A stretch of 64,000 nucleotides of DNA. Origin: a bacterium. GTDB lineage: Bacteria; Planctomycetota; UBA1135; UBA2386. Positions 32,766 to 41,776 of this stretch are shown here, piece by piece (the stretch's first letter is position 1; each line of letters opens with the position of its first letter). The notes under the pieces were generated by a model. It saw only the letters and a program-made list of their open reading frames with translations, ran no database searches and was not told where the DNA came from. The stretch covers positions 62,001 through 126,000 of the forward strand of contig JANSXC010000005.1 in NCBI GenBank assembly GCA_024743115.1, given 5' to 3'. The translations under genes and the position numbers were made by a program.

Positions 32766-32992
32766 TTACTCGACGAACTCGCTGCTCGCCCGGGCTGTCA
32801 ACTCGATGGTCCGCTGCGGCAATCCGTAGATCTCCATTTCGCACTGCAGCCGGTCACCGATTGCCACGCGCGGATTCTCGAAACGCCCGATGCGACCCCT
32901 GGCGTCCTTCGCCACCCGGATACGCAACCAACTCGACGCCGCATTCGCGGGGCCTGGCTTCCCGCTTCGTGCCAGAACACGGTAGCGACCGA
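32766..32992 (-). pseudogene. out-of-frame tail of the carboxypeptidase-regulatory-like protein
   Basis: In another frame past the stop of the gene to the right, the strand reads AVIGRYRVLARSGKPGPANA ... RVAIGDRLQCEMEIYGLPQRTIELTARASSEFVE to a TAA at 32766. It has a beta-rich coding character, and no start codon suits it as an independent gene. It looks like the original C-terminus separated by a frameshift near 32993-33010. Confidence 0.45.
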
Positions 32993-34576
32993 TCACCGCG
33001 CGTGGGTGGCGATCGATCGCAGACGAACACCCACGATGCCTTCGCGCGGGAGCACCATGGACCCATTCCAGGTGGTCACGGCGCACGACGCGTCGCAGTG
33101 GCCCACCTTGCGAGCGCGCAGCACACCGTCCGGATCCGCACCGCCATGCCGGATGACGAAACGCCCGGCAGGCCCGGTCACTGCCGGCTCGAGAGGCAGG
33201 ATCGCTCCAAACAGATCGTCGAAATCTCGCGGAGCGTCGTACCAGACCCGCGCGTTCGGAACAGCGGCGCCTTCTTCGTCCACGACGACACCGCGATACT
33301 CGACTGCCGGCTGCAGGGTGATCGTGACGCGGTCACCTTCGACCGAGACCCGCGCCCGACGGTAGCCGTCCGCGACCACACTGACGCTGGCGGACCCGTT
33401 CATCTCGTTCAATCGTGCAAGGCCATCAAGATCGGTCGTCGCCGACGCCATCGCGCCGTCGAGTCGCACGCCTCGAACCCTTGCGCCTGCGAGCGGGCCA
33501 TCCGCACCCGTCACGACCACTTCGAGATCGGTCGGAACCCCGAGCGACAGCTCCCATTCGCCATCCTTGCAGTCCTCCCAGAACTCTTCGTTCCGCCAGC
33601 GGCGCACTCCCGTGCGGCCGTCCGGCCCACCGACACTCATGGAATAGAACGCGCGGTTCGTTGGCAGCCCGCGCAGCTCGACCACGCCATTGGCGTCCGT
33701 TGAATGACCTTGCAGATACTCCTCGCGGATACCGAAGAGTCCACTCGCAATGAGGACATGGCCGGCAAGCGCGACACCCTCGGACAGCAGCCGGACAGTC
33801 ACGTTCTTGCCTGGTTCACAGCAGGTGATCGTCAGCACTTCTTCGGTTTCACGAACGTGGACCACGCTGGGACGGCAGCCTTCCACTTCGGCGCGGCACA
33901 GCTCCGCAGTCGCGCCTTCGAGCAACGGAAAGACCGCCCGGCCTCCGGCGTCCGTTCGCCGCTGATACGTCCCGATGCTGGATCGCAGCATGACATCCCC
34001 CGGCACCCCGTTGCCGAGAACGCCTTCGAGCTGCACACAGAGCTCGCTGGTAGCCCTTGCGACAACCAGTGGCGGCAGCTCCACCATGCGCTGCGCCACG
34101 TCGATTCGTCCACGGACCCGTCGCCGTGCAACGACGCGATCGTCTTGTGTCGTCGCATAGACGTTGCCCAAGGCTACATCGCGACTGATCCTGATTTCGA
34201 AGTGTCCACGTTCGGCGGCCACGACGACGCCGAGTACTGCGCGTCCCCCTGCAGGGTCGAACTGTTCGACCGCCACGCGAGCACCACTGACGGCTCCGCC
34301 ATGCTCGTCCTCGACCGAACCACGAATGAGCCACCGGCTCGCGGGCGTCGACTCCGTCTCGACGCGCTTTCGTTGACGCGGAAGAGGGCCGTCGCCTTCG
34401 ACAGCCTCCGGCTCCGCCGGCGCTCCGGCATCGAAGGGATCATGCCCTCCACTACCGGCTTCGGCGAACTCCCGCTCACCCGCGCTCCAAAACGAGATCA
34501 GGAATCCCGCGACGACCAGTGCCAGGATTGCAATCAGTAACAGGCCAGCATGCCGTGAAGAGGACACGGCTGGCAT
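32993..34576 (-). CDS. membrane-anchored carboxypeptidase-regulatory-like domain protein
   Basis: 527 residues from ATG 34576 (GTG 34591 also open): an N-terminal membrane helix (AGLLLIAILALVVAGFLISFW), an acidic/Pro linker, then several beta-sandwich units of the CarboxypepD_reg type, seen as IRGSVEDEHGGAVSGARVAVE, LEVVVTGADGPLAGARVRGV and YRGVVVDEEGAAVPNARVWY. These domains are common in Planctomycetes and face the periplasm. The product probably lost its last ~75 residues through a frameshift (see the tail entry). Function unknown, probably structural or binding. Confidence 0.7.
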   Translation of the reverse strand: MPAVSSSRHAGLLLIAILALVVAGFLISFWSAGEREFAEAGSGGHDPFDAGAPAEPEAVEGDGPLPRQRKRVETESTPASRWLIRGSVEDEHGGAVSGARVAVEQFDPAGGRAVLGVVVAAERGHFEIRISRDVALGNVYATTQDDRVVARRRVRGRIDVAQRMVELPPLVVARATSELCVQLEGVLGNGVPGDVMLRSSIGTYQRRTDAGGRAVFPLLEGATAELCRAEVEGCRPSVVHVRETEEVLTITCCEPGKNVTVRLLSEGVALAGHVLIASGLFGIREEYLQGHSTDANGVVELRGLPTNRAFYSMSVGGPDGRTGVRRWRNEEFWEDCKDGEWELSLGVPTDLEVVVTGADGPLAGARVRGVRLDGAMASATTDLDGLARLNEMNGSASVSVVADGYRRARVSVEGDRVTITLQPAVEYRGVVVDEEGAAVPNARVWYDAPRDFDDLFGAILPLEPAVTGPAGRFVIRHGGADPDGVLRARKVGHCDASCAVTTWNGSMVLPREGIVGVRLRSIATHAR

Positions 34577-34640
34577 TATCGCATCTGTCACGCGCGGTGT
34601 GGCGCCAGTTACACCACGGCGTTTGGCTCGGTTTCGACGG

Positions 34641-34838
34641 CTAATCCACCGGCGCGCGCAACACCTTGATCACGCGCAACACCACGAGCACGCCGGCCAC
34701 GATGATCAGCAGGGGCAGCATCGGCCGCAGCAAACCGCGCAGCCACAGGAACACGAGCACCGCGAATCCTGCGAAGCCGAGGAACCAGCTCGCCGCCTGC
34801 TGACGCGGGGTCGGGCCGCTCGCGCCCGCGTTCGTCAC
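34641..34838 (-). CDS. small two-helix membrane protein
   Basis: 65 residues with two hydrophobic segments (WFLGFAGFAVLVFLWL and MLPLLIIVAGVLVVL). Its GTG start overlaps the stop of the DUF4262 gene by four bases (GTGA), which supports it as a real, coupled gene. Not assigned to a family. Confidence 0.65.
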   Translation of the reverse strand: MTNAGASGPTPRQQAASWFLGFAGFAVLVFLWLRGLLRPMLPLLIIVAGVLVVLRVIKVLRAPVD

Positions 34839-35329
34839 GCCGACGACCCGGAATCGCCCGGCTCCCGATCACCGAACAGCGGTTGCCCATCGCGAAAGCC
34901 CTGCTGGCAACCTTCGTCCCAGGGCCAGCGCCCCATCTTGTCGGGATACACCATCTGCAGGGCGGCGAACGGCGAGCCTTCGTAGACCCAGTCGGCCATC
35001 GCGAGCAGGTGCGGCATCTCCGGGCGCGTTACCGCGAGAAACTGCACGGGGTAGCCCTCGATCAGGTCTTCGCTGCGATCACCCGGCGCGAAGCGCCGAC
35101 CGCCCGCGACCAGGTCGGCGAGGTCGTTCAGCAGCTCGTGCGCAACTTCGTGCGGCAATCCGAAGACCAGGACTTCGGGCTGCTCGTGCTTCTCATGCAA
35201 CCCAACCGTGTAAGAGAACGCCGGCCCGTCCTCGTCCGCGAGAATGTGCACGATGTGCACGCCGAACTCTGAGACATCCGCGAGCGCGCGAGCTTCGCTC
35301 TCGTCGTGGGAGGGGTGGGGTGCGCGCAT
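34835..35329 (-). CDS. DUF4262 family protein
   Basis: 164-residue soluble protein with the DUF4262 pattern: VSEFGVHIVHILADEDGPAFSYTVGLHEKHEQPEVLVFGLP, then LINDLADLVAGGRRF-like and the Trp-containing segment QMVYPDKMGRWPWDEG. These proteins are widespread, of unknown biochemical function. ATG at 35329. It is coupled to the downstream membrane peptide and lies 33 bases beyond the carboxylase gene. Confidence 0.85.
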   Translation of the reverse strand: MRAPHPSHDESEARALADVSEFGVHIVHILADEDGPAFSYTVGLHEKHEQPEVLVFGLPHEVAHELLNDLADLVAGGRRFAPGDRSEDLIEGYPVQFLAVTRPEMPHLLAMADWVYEGSPFAALQMVYPDKMGRWPWDEGCQQGFRDGQPLFGDREPGDSGSSA

Positions 35330-35362
35330 AACGATCTGGAGAACGAGTTCGAGAATCGGGGC

Positions 35363-36973
35363 CTACATCCGGAAGACCGGCGCACGCCAGTCCGGAATCG
35401 GTGCATTCAGCGCCGCCGAGAGCGCAAGCGCAAGCATCGACCGCGTCTGCCGCGGATCAACGATGCCGTCGTCCCAGAGCCGCGCGGTCGCGTGCAGCGG
35501 ATGGCCCTCGGTCTCGTACTTCTCGAGGATCGGCGCGCGCATCTTCTCCTCTTCTTCGGCGCTGAGCTGCTCGCCCTTGGCCTCGAGCTGATCCTTCTTG
35601 ACCTGCACGAGCACGCCCGCGGCCTGTTCACCGCCCATCACCGAGATGCGCGAGTTGGGCCAGGTGAACAAGAAGCGCGGCGAGTAGGCACGACCGCACA
35701 TGCCGTAGTTGCCAGCGCCGAACGAGCCGCCGATGAGCACGGTGAGCTTTGGCACAGGCGTCGACGCAACGGCCTGCACCATCTTGGCGCCGTCCTTCGC
35801 GATACCGCCGGTCTCGTATTTCCGACCGACCATGAAGCCCGTGATGTTCTGCAGGAAGAGCAGCGGCACCTTGCGTTGACTGCACAGTTCGACGAAGTGC
35901 GCGGCCTTCTGTGCGCTCTCGCTGAACAGGATGCCGTTGTTGGCGACGATGCCGACCGGCATGCCGTGGATGTGCGCGAACCCGGTGACCAGGGTCGTGC
36001 CGTAGCGCGTCTTGAACTCGTGGAACCGACTGCCGTCGACGAGCCGCGCAATGATCTCGCGCACGTCATAAGGCGTCTTGGTATCGCGCGGCAGCACGCC
36101 GAGCAGCTCCTCGGGATCGTAAGCCGGTTCTTCCGGCGCCTGCATGCTGAGCTGATCGGGCTTCTGCGTGTTGAGGTTCTTGACGATCGAACGGCAAAGC
36201 TCGAGCGCGTGTGGCTCGTCCTCGGCGAAGTGATCGGCGACGCCCGACAGCCGCGTGTGCACATCGGCGCCACCGAGGTCCTCAGCCGACACGACCTCGC
36301 CGGTCGCAGCCTTCACGAGCGGGGGACCGCCGAGGAAGATCGTGCCGTTGCCCTTCACGATGATGCTCTCGTCACTCATCGCCGGCACGTAGGCGCCACC
36401 CGCGGTGCACGAACCGAGCACGACCGCCACCTGGGGCACCCGGCGAGAGCTGAGCTGAGCCTGATTGTAGAAGATGCGGCCGAAGTGATCGCGATCGGGG
36501 AAGACCTCGTCCTGTAGCGGCAAGAACGCCCCACCCGAGTCGACGAGGTAGACGCACGGCAGGTTGTTCTCGAGCGCGACCTCCTGCGCCCGCACGTGCT
36601 TCTTCACCGTCATCGGGAAGTAGGTCCCGCCCTTCACCGTGGCGTCGTTGGCCACGATCATGACCTCGCGCCCTTCGACCATACCGACGCCCGTGACGAT
36701 GCCGGCGCTCGGCGCACTGCCGCCATAGAGCCCGTGCGCCGCGAGCGGTGAGAGTTCGAGGAACGCAGCCCCCGGGTCGAGAATCTGGTCGATGCGCTCG
36801 CGCGGCAGCAACTTGCCGCGCTTGTGGTGACGCTCGACCGCCGCTTCGCCGCCACCCTGCCGGGCAGCCGCCATCAGCGACTGGATCTCCTCGATCGTCT
36901 CGAGATGGTGGGCCCGGTTCTGCTCGAACTCGGGAGAACTCGGCTTGGCTTGACTGGTCAGAACCTCGGACAT
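35363..36973 (-). CDS. mccB: methylcrotonyl-CoA carboxylase beta (carboxyltransferase) subunit
   Basis: 536-residue carboxyltransferase of the biotin-dependent acyl-CoA carboxylase family. The segment [31 protein letters not shown] is specific to methylcrotonyl-CoA carboxylases; [38 protein letters not shown] forms the acyl-CoA site. It would act in leucine degradation with a biotin-carboxylase/BCCP subunit. That partner gene is not next to it. ATG 36973 lies where the conserved sequence starts; the frame above it is unconvincing. Together with the LiuC-like hydratase at 18.6 kb the pathway is plausible. Confidence 0.9.
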   Translation of the reverse strand: MSEVLTSQAKPSSPEFEQNRAHHLETIEEIQSLMAAARQGGGEAAVERHHKRGKLLPRERIDQILDPGAAFLELSPLAAHGLYGGSAPSAGIVTGVGMVEGREVMIVANDATVKGGTYFPMTVKKHVRAQEVALENNLPCVYLVDSGGAFLPLQDEVFPDRDHFGRIFYNQAQLSSRRVPQVAVVLGSCTAGGAYVPAMSDESIIVKGNGTIFLGGPPLVKAATGEVVSAEDLGGADVHTRLSGVADHFAEDEPHALELCRSIVKNLNTQKPDQLSMQAPEEPAYDPEELLGVLPRDTKTPYDVREIIARLVDGSRFHEFKTRYGTTLVTGFAHIHGMPVGIVANNGILFSESAQKAAHFVELCSQRKVPLLFLQNITGFMVGRKYETGGIAKDGAKMVQAVASTPVPKLTVLIGGSFGAGNYGMCGRAYSPRFLFTWPNSRISVMGGEQAAGVLVQVKKDQLEAKGEQLSAEEEEKMRAPILEKYETEGHPLHATARLWDDGIVDPRQTRSMLALALSAALNAPIPDWRAPVFRM

Positions 36974-37065
36974 GCGCGAACGACGATAGGGCGCAGCCAC
37001 GTTCCGGCGAGACCAAAAACCTCGAGGGAACAGCGCGGTTTTCGTCAGCCCCGGACCACTGAGGT

Positions 37066-37764
37066 GTGACGACCACGGCAACCGAGTTCGCGGGGTTCCC
37101 CGCTGCCACGCGACGCTTCCTGCGGAAGGTGCGTCAGAACAACGACCGGAACTGGTTCGCGGCGCACCGGGAGGAATATGTGCGCGCCTACGTCGAACCC
37201 GCGCGGGCGTTCGTTCGGGCGCTCGAACCACATCTGCGCAAGCTCGTGCCGGCGCTCGTGATCGATGCGCGAATCAACGGCTCGATCCGACGCATCCAGC
37301 GGGACTCGCGATTCGTTCGCGATGGAGCCCCCTTCAAGGACCACCTCGGCTTCTCGTTTTGGGAACACGGACCGCAACGGGGAATGTCGGCATTGTTCGT
37401 CCGATTCAGCCCCGAGGCATTCGCGGTCGGCTGCGGCTTTCGAGGCCAGGATTCGACGCGCCTTCGGGCCCTGCGGTCGACGCTGACGCAGCCCCGCCGG
37501 CGGCAGGAACTCGCTCGCGTCGCGCAACGGCTGCGTCGCCACGGCTACGAGATCGGCGGTCGGCGCTACGAGAGACCGCCGAAGACCCTCGAGGTTCGTG
37601 GGCCCGGCAGCGAGTTCGCGCTGCACGCTGCACTGTTCGTGATCGACGAGCAAAAGCCGCGCCTCGCGCAATCCGCCAACCTGATCGACCACTGCCTGCA
37701 GCACTGGCGTCGTTCACTGCCGCTGCATCGGTGGCTCAACGACCGGGTGGCGTTCGATGATTGA
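37066..37764 (+). CDS. DUF2461 family protein
   Basis: 232 residues matching DUF2461 (TIGR02453): [28 protein letters not shown], then [27 protein letters not shown], with [13 protein letters not shown]. Start GTG 37066. Cytoplasmic protein of unknown function, found widely in bacteria and fungi. Divergent from mccB by 92 bases and convergent with the secreted-protein gene 35 bases downstream. Confidence 0.87.
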   Translation: MTTTATEFAGFPAATRRFLRKVRQNNDRNWFAAHREEYVRAYVEPARAFVRALEPHLRKLVPALVIDARINGSIRRIQRDSRFVRDGAPFKDHLGFSFWEHGPQRGMSALFVRFSPEAFAVGCGFRGQDSTRLRALRSTLTQPRRRQELARVAQRLRRHGYEIGGRRYERPPKTLEVRGPGSEFALHAALFVIDEQKPRLAQSANLIDHCLQHWRRSLPLHRWLNDRVAFDD

Positions 37765-37799
37765 CGAACCAGCGGGCCAGCCGCCACAGGCGTACGCCC

Positions 37800-38816
37800 C
37801 TAGTGGCAGTCGACCCAATAGGCCGGACCCGAGATCACCGACAAGGTCGCGAGATCGAGGCCGAGGACCTGCGCGGCAAAGCCGATGGCCGGCGCGCCGA
37901 CCGGACGCGCAAACGTCCAGGAGTTCTCACCGGCCAGCGACCTCGCCTGCAGCAAACTGGCGATCGGCGTGGTGTGGAGCGGGCAGAACGGCGTCAGGGG
38001 CAGCCAGCTCATCGTCTGGTCGACCCCGAGCACTGCGAGCAAGAAGTCCGTCGTTGGCCCCGGAGTCGAGCGCACCGTGGCACCCGAGAAGAAGTTGCCG
38101 GCGATCTTCGTCGCAGGCGCTCCACATCCCGAGCCGAACGCCACGGCCGAACACGAGTCCGGCTCGAACCTGACTTCCAACCGACCGCGAGCATCGCCTT
38201 GGAACGGCACCCGGATCCCCCAAGGTCCCGCCAGGGTGCCAGCGGTCGCCCGCGCGCTCACGCGCACGACGACGTCGGTGCGGCCCGCCGGCAGGTGCGC
38301 GGGCAGGACCACGGGCCACACGCCCGCCACGCCCGTGCTGGCCTGAAACGCATGCGCTGCCTCGGACACGCCATCGCCATGGAGGTCGAACTCGAACGCC
38401 GTCACCCCGGTGCCGCCACCACTCGGCAACCAGTCGATCACGAAGCGGCCGTCGGTCGGGCGGCCGAGATACAGGGCGTGAAGAGTGGCGCCATCCGCGA
38501 TAACGGAGGTCGACCGGAGCGCAACGGCGGCGACGTTCCAGGCCAGAACGAGCCCGCTGTCGCCCCAAGCCGGCGCGAGACCGAAGTCGGCCTGCCCAAG
38601 CACATCCGCGAGATGCAGCTGCAGACCCGTGGTCACATCGTGACCCGTGAGCGCCACCGAGCTCACGGGACCATTCTGGACGACCACTCCCGCACTGGTC
38701 GCCCGCGGATCGAGCTGAGCGTCGAGGGAGCCGGAAGCGCCGATCGCAATGGCCACAAGCGGCTTCAAAGCAGAGAGATACGAGGCCAGGGGAAGGCGGC
38801 TGGAGAACCGATACAC
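37800..38816 (-). CDS. secreted protein with the lineage's Gly-Cys C-terminal domain
   Basis: 338 residues; signal peptide within LSALKPLVAIAIGASGSLDAQ. The middle part is beta-rich. The C-terminal ~110 residues carry FGSGCGAPATKIAGNFFSGATVRSTPGPTTDFLLAVLGVDQT...LPLTPFCPLHT, a pattern (GxGC, then LLAVLG, then C-L) that recurs in other secreted proteins of this window and may be a surface-association domain. GTG 38816 is one of several possible starts; an ATG at 38753 leaves little signal peptide. Function unknown. Confidence 0.65.
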   Translation of the reverse strand: MYRFSSRLPLASYLSALKPLVAIAIGASGSLDAQLDPRATSAGVVVQNGPVSSVALTGHDVTTGLQLHLADVLGQADFGLAPAWGDSGLVLAWNVAAVALRSTSVIADGATLHALYLGRPTDGRFVIDWLPSGGGTGVTAFEFDLHGDGVSEAAHAFQASTGVAGVWPVVLPAHLPAGRTDVVVRVSARATAGTLAGPWGIRVPFQGDARGRLEVRFEPDSCSAVAFGSGCGAPATKIAGNFFSGATVRSTPGPTTDFLLAVLGVDQTMSWLPLTPFCPLHTTPIASLLQARSLAGENSWTFARPVGAPAIGFAAQVLGLDLATLSVISGPAYWVDCH

Positions 38817-38955
38817 GGAGAAGGGTATCCCGAATACGGCTCCCCGTGCGAAATCGAGGAAATCCGGCTCCCACGCGTTTCCTCAACGGAGCCGAGGGCT
38901 ATTCCCGGGCGTCGCCCTCCTCACGCTGCATCCCGAAGAACCTCGAGTTCTGTCA

Positions 38956-40065
38956 ATGCAGCCGCTCCGCATCACCACCGTCCAGCTCGCGTTGTCTGTC
39001 GCCGCCATGGCGCAGACCAACCCGTTCGTCTTCTTTCCGCAGGACCCCGAGCGTCAGACCATCACCGCGGCGTCGTTCGTGGGTCGACCGGATCTCGCCA
39101 ACGCAGCCGAGGCCCTGATGGAGATCGACGAGGCCTACTTCCAGGGCATCGGCGACGCCAACGGACCCGACCGTCTGTTCGGGGTCTACCACTGGATCGC
39201 GGACGAGAAGCTGTCGACCGTCGAAACCTACGACCTCGTGATCCGCAACGGTCTGCCGACGGGCGGCCCCGACATGAGTGCCGGCGCGGAGCTGATCCGC
39301 ATCAGCAACCTGACGAGCCCGCCGTCGCCGAGCCAGCAACGCGGCACCTGGATCATGAACGAAGGGTTCGGCCTGCAGGGCGGACTACTCGTCAACTACG
39401 TCAACGGCCCACAGACGACGCCGAAGTACTACGTCGGCGTCGACCTGCCGGCCAACCCACTCTGGCCGGCGACCGACGGCCACGCGCTGTTCCGTGCGGA
39501 CCTGCTCAACGCCAACACCGGCGCGACGGTTGGCGAGAACCACCGCGCCGGCGCGCCGGACCCAACCTGGGCAGGGATCGCCAACGGCCAGTCGTTCTCG
39601 ACGCCCTGGACCTACATCCTCGGCCCGGTCGTCACGAGTCCCAACCTGCACATCGGCGGAGTCGACCCGACGAGCAACCGGCTCGGCGCACCGGGGGCCA
39701 ATCTGAGCATGAACGGCCTGTTCCCCGACGTGAGCAACAACCCGCGCAGCGACGGCATCACGGTCCGCATCACCGACAACATCGCGCCACAAGGCCTGGT
39801 GTTCCTCGGCGCCTCACTCGGGTTCCAGCCGCCCGTCTTCGAGTGGCGTCTGCAAGGCATCCTGATCGGCCACAGCCACATCGGCCGGCAGCCGATCTCG
39901 CTCGACATCAGTGCGCTCAACAACGGCGAGTACGACTATTCGGTCGCGCTGCCCGGCACGGTGCCGACCTGGATGATCGGCCAAAGCCTCGTCTTCCAGG
40001 GCATCGTCTGGGACACGGGAATCACGCTCGCCGAGTGGACCAACGCTCAGGTCGTGCTGTTCTGA
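38956..40065 (+). CDS. secreted protein of unknown function
   Basis: 369 residues with a signal peptide (MQPLRITTVQLALSVAAMAQ). The mature part starts NPFVFFPQDPERQTITAASFVGRPDLANAAEALMEIDEAYFQGIGDA and is otherwise a Gly/Asn/Pro-rich beta protein of low charge, typical of exported planctomycete proteins. The unusually AT-biased ATG context TTCTGTCAATG has no clear ribosome binding site. Divergent from the preceding secreted-protein gene with a 139-base gap. Not recognised as a named family. Confidence 0.7.
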   Translation: MQPLRITTVQLALSVAAMAQTNPFVFFPQDPERQTITAASFVGRPDLANAAEALMEIDEAYFQGIGDANGPDRLFGVYHWIADEKLSTVETYDLVIRNGLPTGGPDMSAGAELIRISNLTSPPSPSQQRGTWIMNEGFGLQGGLLVNYVNGPQTTPKYYVGVDLPANPLWPATDGHALFRADLLNANTGATVGENHRAGAPDPTWAGIANGQSFSTPWTYILGPVVTSPNLHIGGVDPTSNRLGAPGANLSMNGLFPDVSNNPRSDGITVRITDNIAPQGLVFLGASLGFQPPVFEWRLQGILIGHSHIGRQPISLDISALNNGEYDYSVALPGTVPTWMIGQSLVFQGIVWDTGITLAEWTNAQVVLF

Positions 40066-40160
40066 GCTGGGCTGCTCGCTCTCGCGACCAAACCAGCTCA
40101 GGTCCACGCCGAGCCCATTAGGCGCTCCGCTCAGGTTCTGAGATCCAGGGGATACCTGTC

Positions 40161-40667
40161 ATGATCCGCGACTCCATGTTCCGTGAAGCAATCGTGCTCG
40201 GCGCGATCGCCACCCTCGCGATCGCCTCGTGGTCGCTGCAGCCGGAGACGGCGATGCCGATCACACCGGCGACCATCAGTCAGACGACTCCAGCACATGG
40301 CGGCAAGGCCGCGGCAAGAACAATCGAACTCGAGCCGGCAACCGGCGCGGTTGCCGCACAGACCAATCGCTCGATCGATCGTTCTCGCCAGCTCGAACTG
40401 CCGGACGGCACGTTCGTCGAAGCACTCAACGATGCGGTCGACGCCGCCCCGATCGCGCAGTACTGGGGCACGGGAGCATGGAGCCCGATCGTCGCGGTCG
40501 AGCGCAGCAGCGCCGGAATCGATTGGTACCGGCACGAGAACGGCTCGTTCAGCACCACGCAGATGGTCTGGCGCGCGGACCTGGGTCGTCACCTCGCGAT
40601 GACGCGAGTCGCGCATGTCGGGCCGGAACCGGCGCCCGCAGCGGCGGCCACGGCCACCAGGCGATAG
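40161..40667 (+). CDS. small secreted protein of unknown function
   Basis: 168 residues with one N-terminal hydrophobic segment (EAIVLGAIATLAIASW) that may be a signal peptide or anchor, an Ala/Thr-rich linker and a short folded-looking domain (IAQYWGTGAWSPIVAVERSSAGIDWYRHENGSFSTTQMVW). AGGGGAT lies 12 bases before the ATG. Nothing in the neighbours defines its role. Confidence 0.55.
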   Translation: MIRDSMFREAIVLGAIATLAIASWSLQPETAMPITPATISQTTPAHGGKAAARTIELEPATGAVAAQTNRSIDRSRQLELPDGTFVEALNDAVDAAPIAQYWGTGAWSPIVAVERSSAGIDWYRHENGSFSTTQMVWRADLGRHLAMTRVAHVGPEPAPAAAATATRR

Positions 40668-40694
40668 TCGGCGGAGATGGTTCTCCGCGGGCAG

Positions 40695-41018
40695 CTACTC
40701 GCCGAGCAACTCACGGAACAGGGCGAGGGACTCCTGTTCGGCGGGCGGTACCTGACCGTCGGCCTTCGTCATCGCCTCGACCGCGGTCAGGAACATCTGC
40801 CGGTGCTCGGCGGGCACCATGGTCGGATCGACCTCGTCCCCTGCCGGCGGCACCTCGAGCCATTGCGCAACCTGCTTGGTTTCGTCGCCCGACAGACCGA
40901 GTCGCCCGGACATCCGCATCACGAGATCGCGCTCGTCCTGCGTGACCTTGAGGTCGGTCCAGGCAAAGGAGCACACGAACTTCATCAGATTCATGCGGGC
41001 TTGCGGATCGAGATTCAT
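40695..41018 (-). CDS. TerB-like helical protein
   Basis: 107 residues from ATG 41018. The pattern MKFVCSFAWTDLKVTQDERDLVMRMSGRLGLSGDE and FLTAVEAMTKADGQVPPAEQESLALFRELLG matches the TerB/DjlA-type helical bundle, in which acidic residues at the ends of helices may bind metal. The longer ORF start at 41063 would overlap the divergent CDSGH-type gene. Cytoplasmic, function unknown. Confidence 0.65.
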   Translation of the reverse strand: MNLDPQARMNLMKFVCSFAWTDLKVTQDERDLVMRMSGRLGLSGDETKQVAQWLEVPPAGDEVDPTMVPAEHRQMFLTAVEAMTKADGQVPPAEQESLALFRELLGE

Positions 41019-41061
41019 GCGGGCAGTGAAACATCCCGGCGGTTCCCGGACAATGCACCGC

Positions 41062-41304
41062 ATGGCGGAACCAAAGATCGCGTCCCGATCCCCGTACGTC
41101 CTCGATGTCGAACCGGGGACCTACGCGTGGTGCTCCTGCGGCCTCAGCAAGAAGCAGCCCTATTGCGATGGCGCGCATGCCGGCACGGGGATGATCCCGA
41201 AGATCGAAATCGTCGAGGCGGCGAAGAAGGTCGCATGGTGCGGCTGCAAGCACAGCGCAAACAAGCCGTTCTGTGACGGCGCGCACAACACCCTGCCGAG
41301 CTAG
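41062..41304 (+). CDS. CDGSH iron-sulfur domain protein
   Basis: 80-residue protein with two CDGSH-type motifs, WCSCGLSKKQPYCDGAH and WCGCKHSANKPFCDGAH, each supplying three Cys and one His that hold a 2Fe-2S cluster, as in tandem mitoNEET-like proteins of bacteria. Here the motif reads CDGAH in both copies. ATG 41062 is preferred to ATG 41053. It is divergent from the TerB-like gene. Redox or iron-handling role inferred from the family. Confidence 0.9.
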   Translation: MAEPKIASRSPYVLDVEPGTYAWCSCGLSKKQPYCDGAHAGTGMIPKIEIVEAAKKVAWCGCKHSANKPFCDGAHNTLPS

Positions 41305-41380
41305 AACAGGACCGCAGCAGGCGAGCCCAAATCCGCGGCCGATTTTCCGCCGGTTTCGACCCGCGGCGTTCCACTGAGGT

Positions 41381-41755
41381 GTGAAGACACTCCATCTCAT
41401 GGTCGCGCTGTCGGGGACTCTCCTCGGCATGCTGTTCAGCCCCGGGGCACGAGCACAATCGCGGTGCTACGACTTCGGCTCCCGGCCGATTGCCGCCCGG
41501 TGGGAGTCGAGCGGCGTGCCGCTGGGATGCCCCCACGCGCCGTCCTGGCCAACGTGGCACTTGTTCACGCCACCGCACCGGCAGCCGACCCGGCACATCG
41601 GTTTCAATCCCGGCAATGCCTATCAAATCCCACGGGTGATCGTGACCTGGCGCTGCACGGGTCTGCGGTTCGCGCCGGTCACCGTCGATCGGATTCGCCT
41701 TCTCGGCTATGTGATCGATCAGGCAGAGTACGCCTGCGACCCGAGTGCCCGATGA
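41381..41755 (+). CDS. small secreted Cys-containing protein
   Basis: 124 residues with a signal peptide ending near ARAQ (residue 26) and a mature part with four Cys (SRCYDF, PLGCPHA, WRCTG, YACDPS), suggesting two disulphides. It is rich in His/Pro/Trp. Start GTG 41381. Not recognised as a family; converges with the symporter gene. Confidence 0.6.
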   Translation: MKTLHLMVALSGTLLGMLFSPGARAQSRCYDFGSRPIAARWESSGVPLGCPHAPSWPTWHLFTPPHRQPTRHIGFNPGNAYQIPRVIVTWRCTGLRFAPVTVDRIRLLGYVIDQAEYACDPSAR

Positions 41756-41776
41756 GCGACACGGCCAGGGGCGATC

